Source: Sphingopyxis sp. (GTDB lineage: Bacteria; Pseudomonadota; Alphaproteobacteria; Sphingomonadales; Sphingomonadaceae). From it: a DNA stretch of 64,000 nt. Below, piece after piece: positions 41,348 to 51,390 of this stretch. Each line of letters starts with the position of its first letter. Position 1 is the first letter of the stretch. Below the pieces are notes generated by a model. It saw only the letters and a program-made list of their open reading frames with translations. It had not been told where the DNA came from and ran no database searches. The translations under genes and the position numbers were made by a program. Where the stretch lies: contig NZ_JAEULM010000021.1 of assembly GCF_016793825.1 (NCBI RefSeq), forward strand, positions 124,001 to 188,000, in the 5' to 3' direction.

Positions 41348-42040
41348 ATGGTCGAATTCAATGGTGTCGGGCTGCGATACGGTCCGGACGCGGAGGTGTT
41401 GAGCGACATCAGCTTCAATCTGCAGCCCGGCAGCTTTTATTTCCTCACCGGCCCCTCGGGCGCGGGAAAGACGTCGCTGCTCAAGATGCTCTATCTGGCG
41501 CAGCGTCCGAGCCGTGGCATCGTCCGGCTGTTCGGCGAGGATCTCGTCAGCATGCCGCGTCACCGCCTGCCCGGATTTCGCCGCCGCATCGGCGTCGTCT
41601 TCCAGGACTTCCGCCTGATTCCGCATCTGTCGGCGCGCGACAATATCGCGCTGCCGCTGCGTATCGCCGGGGTGAGCGAAGAGGATCTGGCAGGCCCCGT
41701 GGGCGAAATGCTGAGCTGGATCGGGCTCGACGAGCGTGCGCACGCCTTTCCGCCCACGCTGTCGGGCGGCGAACAACAGCGCGTGGCCATCGCGCGTGCG
41801 GTCATCGCGCGGCCACAATTGCTCGTTGCCGACGAACCGACGGGTAACGTCGATCCCGACATGGCGATGCGCTTGCTGGGGCTGTTCGAAGCGCTCAATC
41901 GTCTCGGCACCACCGTTGTCGTCGCGACCCACGATATCCACCTGATCAGCCGCATCGAAAATGCGCAGATGATGCGGCTCGAGAAGGGCCGTCTGTCGGA
42001 CCCGACCGGCGCGCTTCGCTATCCACCGAACCGCTCATGA
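41348..42040 (+). CDS. ftsE: Cell-division ABC transporter ATP-binding protein FtsE
   Basis: 230 residues from ATG 41348; ATG 41318 is possible, but FtsE homology starts at VEFNGVGLRYG. Walker A is TGPSGAGKTSLLK, the signature LSGGEQQRVAIARAV, Walker B LLVADEPTGNVD, switch His in VVATHDIH. FtsE powers FtsX at the septum to activate peptidoglycan hydrolases. Overlaps ftsX by ATGA. The 41160-41347 gap toward the zinc-ribbon gene holds the divergent promoters; no clear boxes seen. Confidence 0.93.
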   Translation: MVEFNGVGLRYGPDAEVLSDISFNLQPGSFYFLTGPSGAGKTSLLKMLYLAQRPSRGIVRLFGEDLVSMPRHRLPGFRRRIGVVFQDFRLIPHLSARDNIALPLRIAGVSEEDLAGPVGEMLSWIGLDERAHAFPPTLSGGEQQRVAIARAVIARPQLLVADEPTGNVDPDMAMRLLGLFEALNRLGTTVVVATHDIHLISRIENAQMMRLEKGRLSDPTGALRYPPNRS

Positions 42041-42942
42041 TCATTCCCCGCGTTCCCGCCCAGCATCGCCGCCTGCTTCCCGATCGCCGGCTTTCGGGGC
42101 CGACGCCTTGGGTGATCGCAATCCTGATGCTGCTGACGCTGCTCTCCGCCGCGGCGGGTATCGGGCTGGCACGGTCCGCCAACGCGATCGGCGACGCGAT
42201 CGCCGGCCGAGTCACGGTGCAGATCGTCACCGCCAATCCCGTCACCCGTGCTGAACAGGCCATCGCCCTGCGCCGCACGGCGGCGGCACAGCCGTTCGTC
42301 CGCACGGCGCGCGCCGTCGAACAGGCCGAACTTCGCGCCACGCTCGACCAGTGGTTCGGCAGCGCCGAGGGCGACGATCCCGTCCTCAATTCGCTCCCGC
42401 TCCCGGCTCTCGTCGATATCGACTTCGTCGGGGAAGATCGCGCCGGTCACATGACGCAACTACGCGCGCTCGTCGCCCGCGAGGCGCCGGGTGCGCGGAT
42501 CATTCCCCACGCCGAGTGGCTTGGCCCCGTCGCGCGGCTCATCCGTTCGCTTGCCTGGGTCGCCGGGGCACTTGTGATCCTGATGACGCTGGCGAGCGCC
42601 GCCGTGGTGATCATGACCGCCCGCGCCGCCCTCGGCACGCATTATACAACGATCGAGATGCTGCATATGATCGGCGCGACCGACCAACAGATCACGCGCC
42701 TGTTCCAGCGCCGCATCGCGATCGACACGGCGTACGGCATCGCCCTCGGCAGCGTGGTTGCCGCCCTGATCCTGCTGCTCATCGGCTGGCAATGGTCGGG
42801 GGTCACGTCCGGCCTCGCGGAAACGGCTTCGCTTGGCCCTGCCGGCTGGGCGCTCTTGCTGGCGTTGCCGCTATTGGCTATCGCGCTTGCAGCTCTTACG
42901 GCGCGGCAGACGCTGCTCGCCGCGCTTCAGAAGATACTATGA
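42037..42942 (+). CDS. ftsX: Cell-division ABC transporter permease FtsX
   Basis: 301 residues with four membrane helices: one near residue 28-45 (VIAILMLLTLLSAAAGIGLA), then a periplasmic loop, and three at the end (ALVILMTLASAAVVIMTARAAL, AYGIALGSVVAALILLLIGW, GWALLLALPLLAIALAALTA). The conserved cytoplasmic IEMLHMIGATDQQITRLFQRR is typical of FtsX. It transmits FtsE ATP hydrolysis to periplasmic hydrolase regulators. ATGA overlaps at both ends. Confidence 0.92.
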   Translation: MIIPRVPAQHRRLLPDRRLSGPTPWVIAILMLLTLLSAAAGIGLARSANAIGDAIAGRVTVQIVTANPVTRAEQAIALRRTAAAQPFVRTARAVEQAELRATLDQWFGSAEGDDPVLNSLPLPALVDIDFVGEDRAGHMTQLRALVAREAPGARIIPHAEWLGPVARLIRSLAWVAGALVILMTLASAAVVIMTARAALGTHYTTIEMLHMIGATDQQITRLFQRRIAIDTAYGIALGSVVAALILLLIGWQWSGVTSGLAETASLGPAGWALLLALPLLAIALAALTARQTLLAALQKIL

Positions 42943-43469
42943 TCAAGCGCCTGATTTCTCTCCTCTTCCTTGCCTGGGTCCTGGGCTTTGCCTGGTTCGC
43001 CCTGCTGCTGCCGCAACCTGCGCCAGCGCAGAAGACCGAGGCGATCGTCGTGCTGACAGGCGGGCCGGGGCGCATCGATCGCGGGCTCGAACGGCTTGAG
43101 GCGGGCGATGCCAAGCGCCTGTTGATCAGCGGCGTGGCGCGCGAGGTCAAGCCGAAGGAACTCGCCGCCGAGTACAAGCGGCCGCAAAAGCTATTCGACT
43201 GCTGCGTGGCATTGGGGTTCGAAGCCGAAGACACGCGCTCGAACGCGACCGAGGTCGCAACGTGGGTTGCGCGGCGCAACTACAAGAGCGTCCGGCTGAT
43301 CACCACGGACTGGCACATGCGCCGCGCCCAGTACGAAATCGGTCGCGCCGTCGGCGACAAGGTGACGATCGTGCCCGACGCGGTCCGCAGCCAGCCCAAT
43401 TTCGCAACGCTGTTCCGCGAATATCACAAATATCTCGCGGGCCTTGCCGGCGGCATTCTGGGTCTCTGA
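42939..43469 (+). CDS. YdcF/SanA-like DUF218 protein
   Basis: 176 residues from ATG 42939, overlapping the ftsX stop. An N-terminal membrane helix (LISLLFLAWVLGFAWFALLL) anchors a DUF218 domain: AIVVLTGGPGRIDRGLERLEAGDAKRLLISG, then DTRSNATEVATWVARRNYKSVRLITTDWHMRRA. Related proteins (SanA, ElyC, YdcF) affect envelope integrity. Directly between ftsEX and plsC, in one transcript, so an envelope role is likely. Exact reaction unknown. Confidence 0.85.
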   Translation: MIKRLISLLFLAWVLGFAWFALLLPQPAPAQKTEAIVVLTGGPGRIDRGLERLEAGDAKRLLISGVAREVKPKELAAEYKRPQKLFDCCVALGFEAEDTRSNATEVATWVARRNYKSVRLITTDWHMRRAQYEIGRAVGDKVTIVPDAVRSQPNFATLFREYHKYLAGLAGGILGL

Positions 43470-43474
43470 TCGCC

Positions 43475-44221
43475 ATGCGCTACGCGATCGCCCTCGTCCG
43501 CTCGATCCTGTTCTGGATCCTGTTCGTGATCATGAGCAGTATCAGTTCGATCGGTGCCGTGATCTCGCTGCCGATTTCACATCACGGCACGATCTTCTTT
43601 GTCCGCATATGGGCGCAGTTCCATCGGCTGATCTGCCGCTTCGTGCTGGGGCAAAAAGTGGTCGTCGAGGGCGACATGCCCGATATCCCCGTGCTGTACG
43701 TGTTCAAGCATGAAGGCGCTTTCGAGACGATCGAACAGCCGATGCTGTTCAGGCATCCCGCCGTTTTTGCGAAGGAAGAGCTGTTCTCGATTCCCGTGTG
43801 GGGGCAGGCGGCGCGCTTTTACGGCCTTGTTCCGGTCGATCGCGACGGCGGCAGCAAGGCGATGCGGGCGATGCTGGGCGCTGCGAAGGCCGCACTCGCA
43901 AGCGGCCGACCGCTCGTGCTGTTTGCCGAGGGTACGCGCGTGCCACATGGGCTGGCGCCGCCGCTGCGTTCCGGCTTCGCGGGTGTCTATCGCCTGCTCG
44001 GCGTCCCGGTGATCCCCGTCGCGGTGAACAGCGGCCTCGTCTACCCGCCGCGGCGCTGGGTCAAGTGGCCGGGAACGATCACCTACAAGATCGGCGAGAC
44101 GATTCCTGCGGGGCTGCCCCGCGAAGAAGCGGAAGAGCGCGTGCGCGCCGCGATCAACGCGCTGAATCCGCCCGAAGCGTTGCTGGCCGCCAGGCCCGCC
44201 GAGTCCGCGATCGGCGACTAA
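43475..44221 (+). CDS. plsC: 1-acyl-glycerol-3-phosphate acyltransferase (PlsC-like)
   Basis: 248 residues from ATG 43475, five bases after the DUF218 stop. An N-terminal membrane helix (SILFWILFVIMSSISSIGAVISL) precedes the acyltransferase motif VFKHEGAFETIE (His-X4-Glu variant of His-X4-Asp), VPVDRDGGSKAMR and FAEGTRVPHG. The enzyme adds the second acyl chain in phospholipid synthesis at the inner membrane. The motif form KHE/QxxxET is common in alphaproteobacterial paralogues. Confidence 0.88.
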   Translation: MRYAIALVRSILFWILFVIMSSISSIGAVISLPISHHGTIFFVRIWAQFHRLICRFVLGQKVVVEGDMPDIPVLYVFKHEGAFETIEQPMLFRHPAVFAKEELFSIPVWGQAARFYGLVPVDRDGGSKAMRAMLGAAKAALASGRPLVLFAEGTRVPHGLAPPLRSGFAGVYRLLGVPVIPVAVNSGLVYPPRRWVKWPGTITYKIGETIPAGLPREEAEERVRAAINALNPPEALLAARPAESAIGD

Positions 44222-44232
44222 AGATCCTGACC

Positions 44233-45135
44233 CTAGTGCCGCCGGCCGAAATCGGGTGCCGGATCGTCCTGACCCTCGGCAATGATCGAACGGCGGATTG
44301 CACGGGTCCGTGTGAACCAGTCCTCCAGCTTGTCGGCATCGCCGCGCCGGATCGCCTGTTGCAGAACGGTCAGATCCTCGTTGAAGCGTTGCAGCGTGGC
44401 AAGCACGGCGTCCCTGTTGGCGAGAAACACGTCGCGCCACATCACCGGATCGCTCGCCGCGATGCGGGTAAAGTCGCGGAAACCGCCTGCCGAATATTTG
44501 ATGACCTCGCTCTCGGTGACTTCCTCCAGCTCGCTGGCGGTACCGACGATCGTATAGGCGATAAGGTGCGGCAGGTGGCTGGTCACCGCTAGCACCATGT
44601 CATGATGCCCGGCATCCATCGTCTCGACCTTTGCGCCCAGCGCCTCCCAAAATCCGCTCAGCGCCGCCACGGCGTCCACGGGGGCATCCACGCCCGGCGT
44701 GAGAATACACCAGCGCCCCTCGAACAGGGTAGAAAAGCCGGCGGCCGGCCCGCTGTTCTCGGTCCCCGCAACCGGATGCGCGGGAATCACGATATGGTGG
44801 GGCAGCGCCTTGGCCAGCGCGTCGGCGACGCCTGCTTTCGACGAACCGACGTCCGAGATGATCGCATCGACCTTCAGTCCGGGGGCCATCGCCGCCGCGG
44901 CTTCCGCCATGCGCCCCACCGGAACGGCCAGGATCACCAGATCGGCGTCGGCGACCGCGACAGCCGGATCGTCCGCGATCCCGTCGCATAACCCAAGCTC
45001 GCGCGCCTGATCGCGAACCGCGGCGCTGGCATCATGTCCCGACACCGACGCGAATGGCAGACGCTCCTGGACCGCGCGCGCGATCGACGAGCCAATCAGC
45101 CCCAGCCCGACGATCGCGACCTTCCCGATCGCCAT
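44233..45135 (-). CDS. tyrA: Prephenate/arogenate dehydrogenase TyrA
   Basis: 300 residues. The NAD(P)-binding start is VAIVGLGLIGSSIARAVQE; HPVAGTENSGPAAGFSTLFEGRWCILTP holds the catalytic His; SHLPHLIAYTIVG and KYSAGGFRDFTRIAASDPVMWRD are family signatures. It makes 4-hydroxyphenylpyruvate or tyrosine from prephenate or arogenate. No chorismate-mutase or ACT domain. Start shares one base with the hisC stop (TGATG). Confidence 0.95.
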   Translation of the reverse strand: MAIGKVAIVGLGLIGSSIARAVQERLPFASVSGHDASAAVRDQARELGLCDGIADDPAVAVADADLVILAVPVGRMAEAAAAMAPGLKVDAIISDVGSSKAGVADALAKALPHHIVIPAHPVAGTENSGPAAGFSTLFEGRWCILTPGVDAPVDAVAALSGFWEALGAKVETMDAGHHDMVLAVTSHLPHLIAYTIVGTASELEEVTESEVIKYSAGGFRDFTRIAASDPVMWRDVFLANRDAVLATLQRFNEDLTVLQQAIRRGDADKLEDWFTRTRAIRRSIIAEGQDDPAPDFGRRH

Positions 45136-46241
45136 CAGCCGGCGAGCGCCGTACGCAGTGCCGCCGCAAGCCCGCGCGTTTCATCTTCGGTGCCAATCGT
45201 CAGGCGAAGCGCATGCGGCAGCCCCTGCCCGGGAAGCCAGCGGACAATATAGCCCGCCTCCATCAGCCTCCGGTTCACCGTCTCGGCGCTCACCGCGCCT
45301 TCGAAAAGCACGAGGAGGAAATTGGTCGAAGAGGGCACAACCCGCAGGCCATGGTTGCCAAGGCTTTCGATCTCAGCCGTCAGCCAGGCACGCCAGACGG
45401 CATTATGCTCGCGGCTCTGCGCCACGAATTCATCGTCGTCTAGCGCCGCGATCGCTGCGGCCTGCCCGCATCGCGTCACATTGAACGGCGCGCGGATCCT
45501 GTGCAGCGTCGAAATGACGTCGGCGTTCGCATAGCCCCAGCCGATACGTTCGGCGGCCAGCCCATGAATTTTCGAAAAGGTGCGCGTGACCAGCACGTTC
45601 GCCGCATTTTCCGCCAGCTGGAGGCCGCCATCATCCTCGCGATCATCGAGGTATTCGGCATAGGCCTGGTCGAGGACGAGCAGCACATCCGCCGGAAGCC
45701 CGGCGTGCAGCCGCGCAACCTCTTCGCGCGTCGACAGCGTGCCCGTGGGGTTGTTGGGGTTGGCCAGATAGACGACGCGCGTCTTGTCGGTCACTGCGGC
45801 CAGCAACGCATCGACATCGGTTGCATAATCCTTGTCCGGTGCCTCGACCGGCGTCGCCCCGACACGCCGCGCGGCGATCTCGTATACCATGAAACCATAG
45901 CGGACATACAGGATCTCGTCGCCCGGCCCGGCGTAGGCGCTGGCCGCAAGATGCAGCAGCTCGTCCGAGCCGGTGCCGTATATGACGCGCGCCGGATCGA
46001 GCCCGAACTTCGCCGCGATCGCCTCGCGCAGCGCCGCGGCGCCGGGGTCGGGATAGCGCGACAGGTCGCCCGCCGCTGCCAGGAATGCCGCCCGGGCCTT
46101 GTCGCCAGTGCCGAGCGGATTTTCATTCGCGCTGAGTTTTGCCATGGGGCGACCGTCGGCGCCCGCCGACTTGCCGGGAACATAGGGAGCAATGCCGCTG
46201 ATCCACGGCTTCGGGGCGAGGGTTGCGCTGCTGTCGGTCAT
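45135..46241 (-). CDS. hisC: Histidinol-phosphate aminotransferase HisC
   Basis: 368 residues, a class I/II PLP aminotransferase. The PLP lysine is in [41 protein letters not shown] and [30 protein letters not shown] are typical of HisC. With tyrA next to it, it probably transaminates aromatic as well as histidinol phosphate substrates, as known for alphaproteobacterial HisC2-type enzymes. Divergent from metX. Confidence 0.92.
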   Translation of the reverse strand: MTDSSATLAPKPWISGIAPYVPGKSAGADGRPMAKLSANENPLGTGDKARAAFLAAAGDLSRYPDPGAAALREAIAAKFGLDPARVIYGTGSDELLHLAASAYAGPGDEILYVRYGFMVYEIAARRVGATPVEAPDKDYATDVDALLAAVTDKTRVVYLANPNNPTGTLSTREEVARLHAGLPADVLLVLDQAYAEYLDDREDDGGLQLAENAANVLVTRTFSKIHGLAAERIGWGYANADVISTLHRIRAPFNVTRCGQAAAIAALDDDEFVAQSREHNAVWRAWLTAEIESLGNHGLRVVPSSTNFLLVLFEGAVSAETVNRRLMEAGYIVRWLPGQGLPHALRLTIGTEDETRGLAAALRTALAG

Positions 46242-46293
46242 GTCGCGCCGTTAAGCGGCTGCGCGCGCCAAGTCCAGCATCTAGTCCGGCACG

Positions 46294-46322
46294 TTGACAG
46301 GCCCCGCCCACGCGCTTAGCCC
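46294..46322 (+). promoter_or_regulatory. Candidate metX promoter
   Basis: A perfect -35 hexamer TTGACA at 46294-46299 is followed after 17 bases by a poor -10 (TAGCCC). No SAM riboswitch-like folding seen in the 89-base gap. Confidence 0.3.
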
Positions 46323-46330
46323 CGCGCAGG

Positions 46331-47452
46331 ATGGCCAGCCTGCTCCACGAGATCCAGCACCAGAGCGTGACGATTGGGACGCCGCTGCCGCTGGACAGCG
46401 GACAGGTCCTGCCGTCGGTGACGATCGCGTACCAAAGCCATGGCACGCTGAACGCCGACAAATCGAACGCGGTGCTGATCTGCCACGCACTGACCGGCGA
46501 CCAATATGTCGCAAGCAACCATCCCGCGACAGGCAAGCCCGGCTGGTGGGCGCGCATGGTCGGGCCCGGCAAGCCGATCGACACCGACCGCTTTTTTGTT
46601 CTCTGCGCCAATGTGCTGGGCAGTTGCATGGGGACCAGCGGCCCGGCCAGCCCCGATACCGCGACCGGCGCACCGTTTGGCATGAATTTTCCCGTCATCA
46701 CCATCGCCGACATGGTGCGGGCGCAGGCGATGCTGCTCGACCGTCTCGGCATAGCGCGACTTCATGCCGTCGTCGGCGGGTCGATGGGCGGGATGCAGAC
46801 GCTTGCATGGGCCGCGGCTTATCCCGAGCGGCTCGCCTCGGCCGTCGTCATCGCCAGCGCCGCGCGCCATTCGGCGCAGAATATCGCTTTCCACGAAGTC
46901 GGGCGGCAAGCCATCATGGCCGACCCCGACTGGCAGGACGGGCAATATTACGCCAGCGCGCGTGCGCCGACCAAGGGGCTCGCGGTGGCACGGATGGCGG
47001 CGCACATCACCTATCTTTCGGAAGAAGGGCTGACCGAAAAATTCGGCCGCCGCCTGCAGGCGCGCGACAACAAGAGCTTCGGTTTCGATGCCGATTTCCA
47101 GATCGAATCCTATCTGCGGCATCAGGGGCTTGCCTTCACCGATCGCTTCGACGCGAACGCCTATCTCTATATCACCCGCGCGATGGATTATTTCGACCTG
47201 GCCGAACCGCACGACGGACGACTTGCCGGAGCGTTCGCAAAGGCAAAAAATGTCCGCTTCACGCTGGTGAGCTTTGATACCGACTGGCTCTATCCGACGG
47301 CCGAATCGCGCCGGATCGTCCAGGCGCTCCACGCGGTCGGCGCTGCGGCGAGTTTTGTCGAGCTGTCGGCGCCGTTCGGCCATGATTCCTTCCTCCTCGA
47401 CGTGCCCGCGCTGGATCGCATCATGGCAGGTGCACTCGGAGGCGGCTGGTGA
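46331..47452 (+). CDS. metX: Homoserine O-acyltransferase MetX
   Basis: 373 residues, an alpha/beta-hydrolase. The nucleophile elbow is [10 protein letters not shown] (Ser), the Asp is in SFDTDWLYP and the His in [10 protein letters not shown]. The conserved [11 protein letters not shown] and [14 protein letters not shown] segments confirm MetX. It acylates homoserine in methionine synthesis; whether the donor is acetyl- or succinyl-CoA cannot be told from family membership alone. GTGA overlap with metW, its usual partner. Confidence 0.95.
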   Translation: MASLLHEIQHQSVTIGTPLPLDSGQVLPSVTIAYQSHGTLNADKSNAVLICHALTGDQYVASNHPATGKPGWWARMVGPGKPIDTDRFFVLCANVLGSCMGTSGPASPDTATGAPFGMNFPVITIADMVRAQAMLLDRLGIARLHAVVGGSMGGMQTLAWAAAYPERLASAVVIASAARHSAQNIAFHEVGRQAIMADPDWQDGQYYASARAPTKGLAVARMAAHITYLSEEGLTEKFGRRLQARDNKSFGFDADFQIESYLRHQGLAFTDRFDANAYLYITRAMDYFDLAEPHDGRLAGAFAKAKNVRFTLVSFDTDWLYPTAESRRIVQALHAVGAAASFVELSAPFGHDSFLLDVPALDRIMAGALGGGW

Positions 47453-48042
47453 CTCCGCTGCGCCCCGATCTGCGGATCATCGCCGACGCGATTCCCGCCG
47501 GCGTGCGCGCGCTCGATATCGGCTGCGGCGACGGCGCGCTGATGGCAGAATTGCGCGCCCAGAAGCAGATCGACGCCCGCGGGCTGGAGATCGACGGCAT
47601 CGCGATCGAGGCGGCGATGGCGCAGGGCCTGTCGGTCGTGCAGGGCGACGCGAATCACGACCTCGCCGACTATCCACCCGACGCCTTCGACTATGCGATC
47701 CTGTCGCAGACGCTCCAGACCACCGAACGCCCCGACCGCGTGGTGGACGAGCTGTTGCGGATCGCACCGCGCGCTTTCGTAAGCTTCCCCAATTTTGCGC
47801 ACTGGCGCGTCCGCCTGGCGCTGCTGTGGAGCGGCCGCATGCCCGTGACGCGGCTGCTCCCGGTGGCCTGGTACGAAACGCCCAATATTCATCACGTGAC
47901 CGTCAGCGATTTTCGCACGCTCGTTGAGGAAAAGGGCATCAGGGTCGAAGATGCCTGGTATCTGTCGGGCGACAAGCCGACGAGTGACGCCGCCGCCGCG
48001 TGGCGGGCCGAGCATGCGATCTTCCTGATCGCGAGAGCGTAG
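47449..48042 (+). CDS. metW: Methionine biosynthesis protein MetW
   Basis: 197 residues from a GTG overlapping the metX stop. A class I methyltransferase-like fold with glycine loop [15 protein letters not shown] and the family motif [20 protein letters not shown]. MetW pairs with MetX and is reported to be needed for its activity in some proteobacteria. Cytoplasmic. Confidence 0.94.
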   Translation: MTPLRPDLRIIADAIPAGVRALDIGCGDGALMAELRAQKQIDARGLEIDGIAIEAAMAQGLSVVQGDANHDLADYPPDAFDYAILSQTLQTTERPDRVVDELLRIAPRAFVSFPNFAHWRVRLALLWSGRMPVTRLLPVAWYETPNIHHVTVSDFRTLVEEKGIRVEDAWYLSGDKPTSDAAAAWRAEHAIFLIARA

Positions 48043-48101
48043 CGCCCCTGTCGGCCTGAACGGTCGGCGGACCGGAGCGGTCGACAGCCCGATCGATCGA
48101 T

Positions 48102-48764
48102 TCAGTCGCGCTTCTTCAACCCGTTCGCCAGCATATCGTTCGCAATGCGCGCGATCTCGGCAATGTCGGACTCTTCGTCCCACAAGCCATAGCGCATGCC
48201 CAGAAAGACGTTCATCCCGCCGATCGCCCAGGCGTGGATCTCGCCGACGTCAGGGCGGATTTCGCCGCGTGCGGCACCACCTTCGAGCCGCTGCCGCACG
48301 CGCGCAACGGTCGTTTCATAGTGGCGGCGATAGCTGGCATAATCGACGAATTCGGCTTCATCGATGATGCGATAGATCTCCTTGTGCTCGCGCACGAAGT
48401 CCAGATAGGATTCGAGCCCGATCCGCTCCGCGGCAATCTCGTCGGGCGCCGCCTGCACCAGCGGCGTGACATGATCGCGCAGTTGCTCGCTCATGTAGCG
48501 AACAAGCGCCTGAAAGATTTCATCCTTCGAATCGAAGTAGGTATAGAAGCTGCCGAGCGCCGTCCCGGCGCGGCGCGTGATCGCGCTGATCGACGCCTCG
48601 TGAAAGCCACGCTCGCCAAATTCGATCGCTGCCGCGTCGAGCAGCTTGCGCAAAGTCCGCCGTCCGCGTTCGGTGCGCGGCGTCTTGTCGCGGACATCGC
48701 CTCCACCGTCCCCGGTCGCGCTTTCCGCATCCGATGTCCCGGTCGCTGATCGCGGCTGATCCAT
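48102..48764 (-). CDS. TetR-family repressor
   Basis: 220 residues from ATG 48764 (AAAAGG upstream); a further ATG at 48806 has no ribosome site. The helix-turn-helix is TLRKLLDAAAIEFGERGFHEASISAITRRAGTALGSFYTYFDSKDEIFQAL. The C-terminal part resembles regulators of acyl-CoA or steroid genes. Divergent from a TonB receptor, with a 7-2-7 palindrome between them that is its likely operator. Confidence 0.88.
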   Translation of the reverse strand: MDQPRSATGTSDAESATGDGGGDVRDKTPRTERGRRTLRKLLDAAAIEFGERGFHEASISAITRRAGTALGSFYTYFDSKDEIFQALVRYMSEQLRDHVTPLVQAAPDEIAAERIGLESYLDFVREHKEIYRIIDEAEFVDYASYRRHYETTVARVRQRLEGGAARGEIRPDVGEIHAWAIGGMNVFLGMRYGLWDEESDIAEIARIANDMLANGLKKRD

Positions 48765-48854
48765 TGGCCTTTTCCATCTCCCCAATCCGTCGCGCGCCGC
48801 CTCCATCGTGGCTTTTCGGTATCAGTGGCAAGCAAAAAACGACGAACTCAACTT

Positions 48855-48870
48855 CCAAGTTGAAACTTGG
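48855..48870. promoter_or_regulatory. Palindromic operator candidate between tetR and TonB receptor
   Basis: CCAAGTT-GA-AACTTGG is a perfect 16-base dyad, 91 bases before the tetR ATG and about 99 before the receptor ATG. Size and placement fit a TetR operator controlling both genes. Confidence 0.65.
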
Positions 48871-48968
48871 TTCATGTTTCAGTATTGGATATGGCAGGGC
48901 TTGGCAAGACCAGGCCCAAAAAATCAACAAGGGGTGGCAAAGGGCCGCCCCGACAAGGGAGAGACTTG

Positions 48969-51332
48969 ATGCGTCCGTTCGCCCGCCGCCTTCATTCCGT
49001 TATCTGCGCCTCCAGCGCGCTCAGCCTGCTTGCCTTCGCACCGCCAGCCTTTGCGCAGGACGAAGGTGCGAGTACCGACAGCAGCGACGGCGAAATCATC
49101 GTCACCGCGCGCCGCCGCGAGGAATCGCTGCTGGATGTGCCGATTGCCGTCACCGCCTATTCGGGTGCGGCGCTCGAACAGTCGGGCGCGTCGGACATCA
49201 CCGCCATTTCCGATACGACGCCCAACGTCACGCTGGAGAATTCGCGCGCGACCAACTCCACGCTGACCGCCTTCATCCGTGGCGTCGGACAGCAGGACCC
49301 GGTCGGCGGATTCGAAGCCGGCGTCGGCATCTATCTGGACGATGTGTACCTCAACCGCCCGCAGGCCGCGGTGCTCGATATCTATGATGTCGAGCGAATC
49401 GAGATCTTGCGCGGCCCGCAAGGTACGCTTTACGGTCGCAACACCATCGGCGGCGCGGTCAAATATGTCACCAGGACGCTGCCGCAGGACTTTTCGCTGA
49501 AACTGCGCGCGACCTACGGCACCTATGATCAGGCCGAAGGCGTGATCACCGCCAGTGCGCCGGTCGGCGACCTCCTTCGTGTCGGCGGATCGGTGGCGCG
49601 GCTGTCGCGCGGCGGGTTCGGCAAGAATCTGACCACCGGGCTCGACAATTACAACAAGGACGTCTGGGCCGGGCGAGGCACCGTCGAATTCGGCGGTTAT
49701 GGAGAACCCGTCCTGATCCGTATTTCCGGCGACTACACCAGGGACAAGTCGCAGCCGCGCGGCGGCCACCGCCTGATCCGCAGCCTGCAAACCGGAACCC
49801 CTGTACTCGACGACGTCTATGACACCCGTGGCGGCCTCGTCACGCCGAAGCAGGACATCGAAGCTTACGGCCTCGCGATGAACGTCTCCGCCGATCTGTC
49901 GGACAATATCACGCTGCGCAGCATCAGCGCCTGGCGCAAGGACACGAGCTTTGGCCCGATCGATTTCGACGCGCTTCCCGCTGTCGATGTCGACGTTCCC
50001 GGAATCTACAAGAATGAGCAGCTCAGCCAGGAATTCCAGATCCTGTATCAAAGCGACAGGCTGAACGGTCTGGTCGGCTTCTACTATCTGAACGCCTCGG
50101 CGATCACCAATTTCGACGTGCTGCTGTACACCACCGGAAACCTGCTCGGCTTCCCGCAATTCTCGTCCTACACCGGCGGCACGGTCAAGACCGACACATG
50201 GTCGGCGTTCGGCGATTTCACCTATGACATCACCGATCAGCTTTCGATTTCGCTCGGCGGACGTTACACGTCGGACGTGCGCAACGCGCGCATCCTGAAG
50301 CAGCGCCGAATCCTGGGCCCCGATCCCCAGCTTGGCGGCAACGCTCCGATCGCGCTGGTCACCGATTCCGATTTCAGGGGGTCGCGCAAATTCACCAAGT
50401 TCACGCCGCGCGCCTCGATTTCGTTCAAGCCGACCGACGATCATCTGATCTACGCCTCCTATTCGAGCGGCTTCAAGGGCGGCGGGTTCGATCCGCGCGG
50501 CAACTCGACGGGCGCGCCGGATACCAATCGCGACGGCGTACGCAGCTATCAGGAGATTTTCGACTTCCTGACCTTCGACCCCGAAACGGTCGACAGCTAT
50601 GAAGTTGGATACAAGGGATCGCTGGCTGATGGCCGCCTGCGCCTTGCGGTGACCGGCTTCCGCGCCGACTACAAGGACGTGCAGATTCCCGGTTCGGTCG
50701 GTGTCGACAACAATGGCGACGGCGTGTTCGAAACCTTCGCCGGGATCACCACCAACGCCTCGAAGGCCCGGCTGCAGGGCGTTGAGGTTGAGAGCTCCGC
50801 CACGCTGGCGCGCGATTTCGCGGGCGACGGATCGTCGATCAATCTGGCGGGGACGCTTGGCTATATCGACGGCAAATATCTGAAGTTCATCAACAATCTG
50901 GGCGTGGACGTCGCCGATTTCCGGCGCATTCAGAACACGCCCAAATGGACGGCATCGAGCACGCTTTCGGGGCAGTTCCCCGGATTCTCGGGCTCGATCA
51001 ACGCATCGACCACGCTTTCCTATCGCAGCAAGACCACGCAGTTCGAAACCCCCAGCCCCTTCCTCGACCAGAAGGGCTATGCGCTGTGGGACGCGAACCT
51101 CGTCTGGTCGTCGAGCGACGACGGCTTTTCGATCGGCCTTCATGCCAAGAACATATTGGACAAGCAGTACAAGACCTCGGGCTACCAGTTCGTGTCGGTG
51201 AACCCGACGACGGGTGCGCCCATTCTGACGCAAGCCGACAACGTGACGCCAAGCCTGGGACAGGAAGGCGTGGTCACTGCCTTCTACGGCAACCCGCGTC
51301 AGGTCTTCGTCACCGGCACGGTCAAGTTCTGA
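48969..51332 (+). CDS. TonB-dependent receptor, probably for a hydrophobic or organic-acid substrate
   Basis: 787 residues from ATG 48969 (GGGAGAG upstream) with a signal peptide ending PPAFAQDE. TonB box GEIIVTARRREESLLDVPIAV, plug signatures TAFIRGVGQQDPVGGFEAGVGIYLDDVYLNR and RIEILRGPQGTLYGRNTIGGAVKYVT, and a barrel ending VFVTGTVKF. Many sphingomonad receptors of this type take up aromatic or steroid-like compounds. Its neighbours are glutaryl-CoA genes on the other strand and a TetR regulator. Cargo unknown. Confidence 0.92.
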   Translation: MRPFARRLHSVICASSALSLLAFAPPAFAQDEGASTDSSDGEIIVTARRREESLLDVPIAVTAYSGAALEQSGASDITAISDTTPNVTLENSRATNSTLTAFIRGVGQQDPVGGFEAGVGIYLDDVYLNRPQAAVLDIYDVERIEILRGPQGTLYGRNTIGGAVKYVTRTLPQDFSLKLRATYGTYDQAEGVITASAPVGDLLRVGGSVARLSRGGFGKNLTTGLDNYNKDVWAGRGTVEFGGYGEPVLIRISGDYTRDKSQPRGGHRLIRSLQTGTPVLDDVYDTRGGLVTPKQDIEAYGLAMNVSADLSDNITLRSISAWRKDTSFGPIDFDALPAVDVDVPGIYKNEQLSQEFQILYQSDRLNGLVGFYYLNASAITNFDVLLYTTGNLLGFPQFSSYTGGTVKTDTWSAFGDFTYDITDQLSISLGGRYTSDVRNARILKQRRILGPDPQLGGNAPIALVTDSDFRGSRKFTKFTPRASISFKPTDDHLIYASYSSGFKGGGFDPRGNSTGAPDTNRDGVRSYQEIFDFLTFDPETVDSYEVGYKGSLADGRLRLAVTGFRADYKDVQIPGSVGVDNNGDGVFETFAGITTNASKARLQGVEVESSATLARDFAGDGSSINLAGTLGYIDGKYLKFINNLGVDVADFRRIQNTPKWTASSTLSGQFPGFSGSINASTTLSYRSKTTQFETPSPFLDQKGYALWDANLVWSSSDDGFSIGLHAKNILDKQYKTSGYQFVSVNPTTGAPILTQADNVTPSLGQEGVVTAFYGNPRQVFVTGTVKF

Positions 51333-51361
51333 TCGGCAGTTGGAAGAAAAAAGGGGGGAGA

Positions 51362-51390
51362 GGGGCGCCCGCAATGGCGCCCCTTTTTCT
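51362..51390. terminator. Bidirectional terminator after the TonB receptor
   Basis: GGGGCGCC-CGCAAT-GGCGCCCC followed by TTTTT; an A-rich tract on the other side supports use by the convergent CoA-transferase gene. Confidence 0.92.

Noticed and set aside
46242-46330. Possible SAM riboswitch before metX
   Set aside because: The 89-base gap lacks the conserved SAM-II core and has no pseudoknot-like pairing that I can draw.
48924-51374. 816-codon open frame opposite the TonB receptor
   Set aside because: Shadow of a clear receptor gene; no recognisable domain and it crosses the bidirectional terminator.
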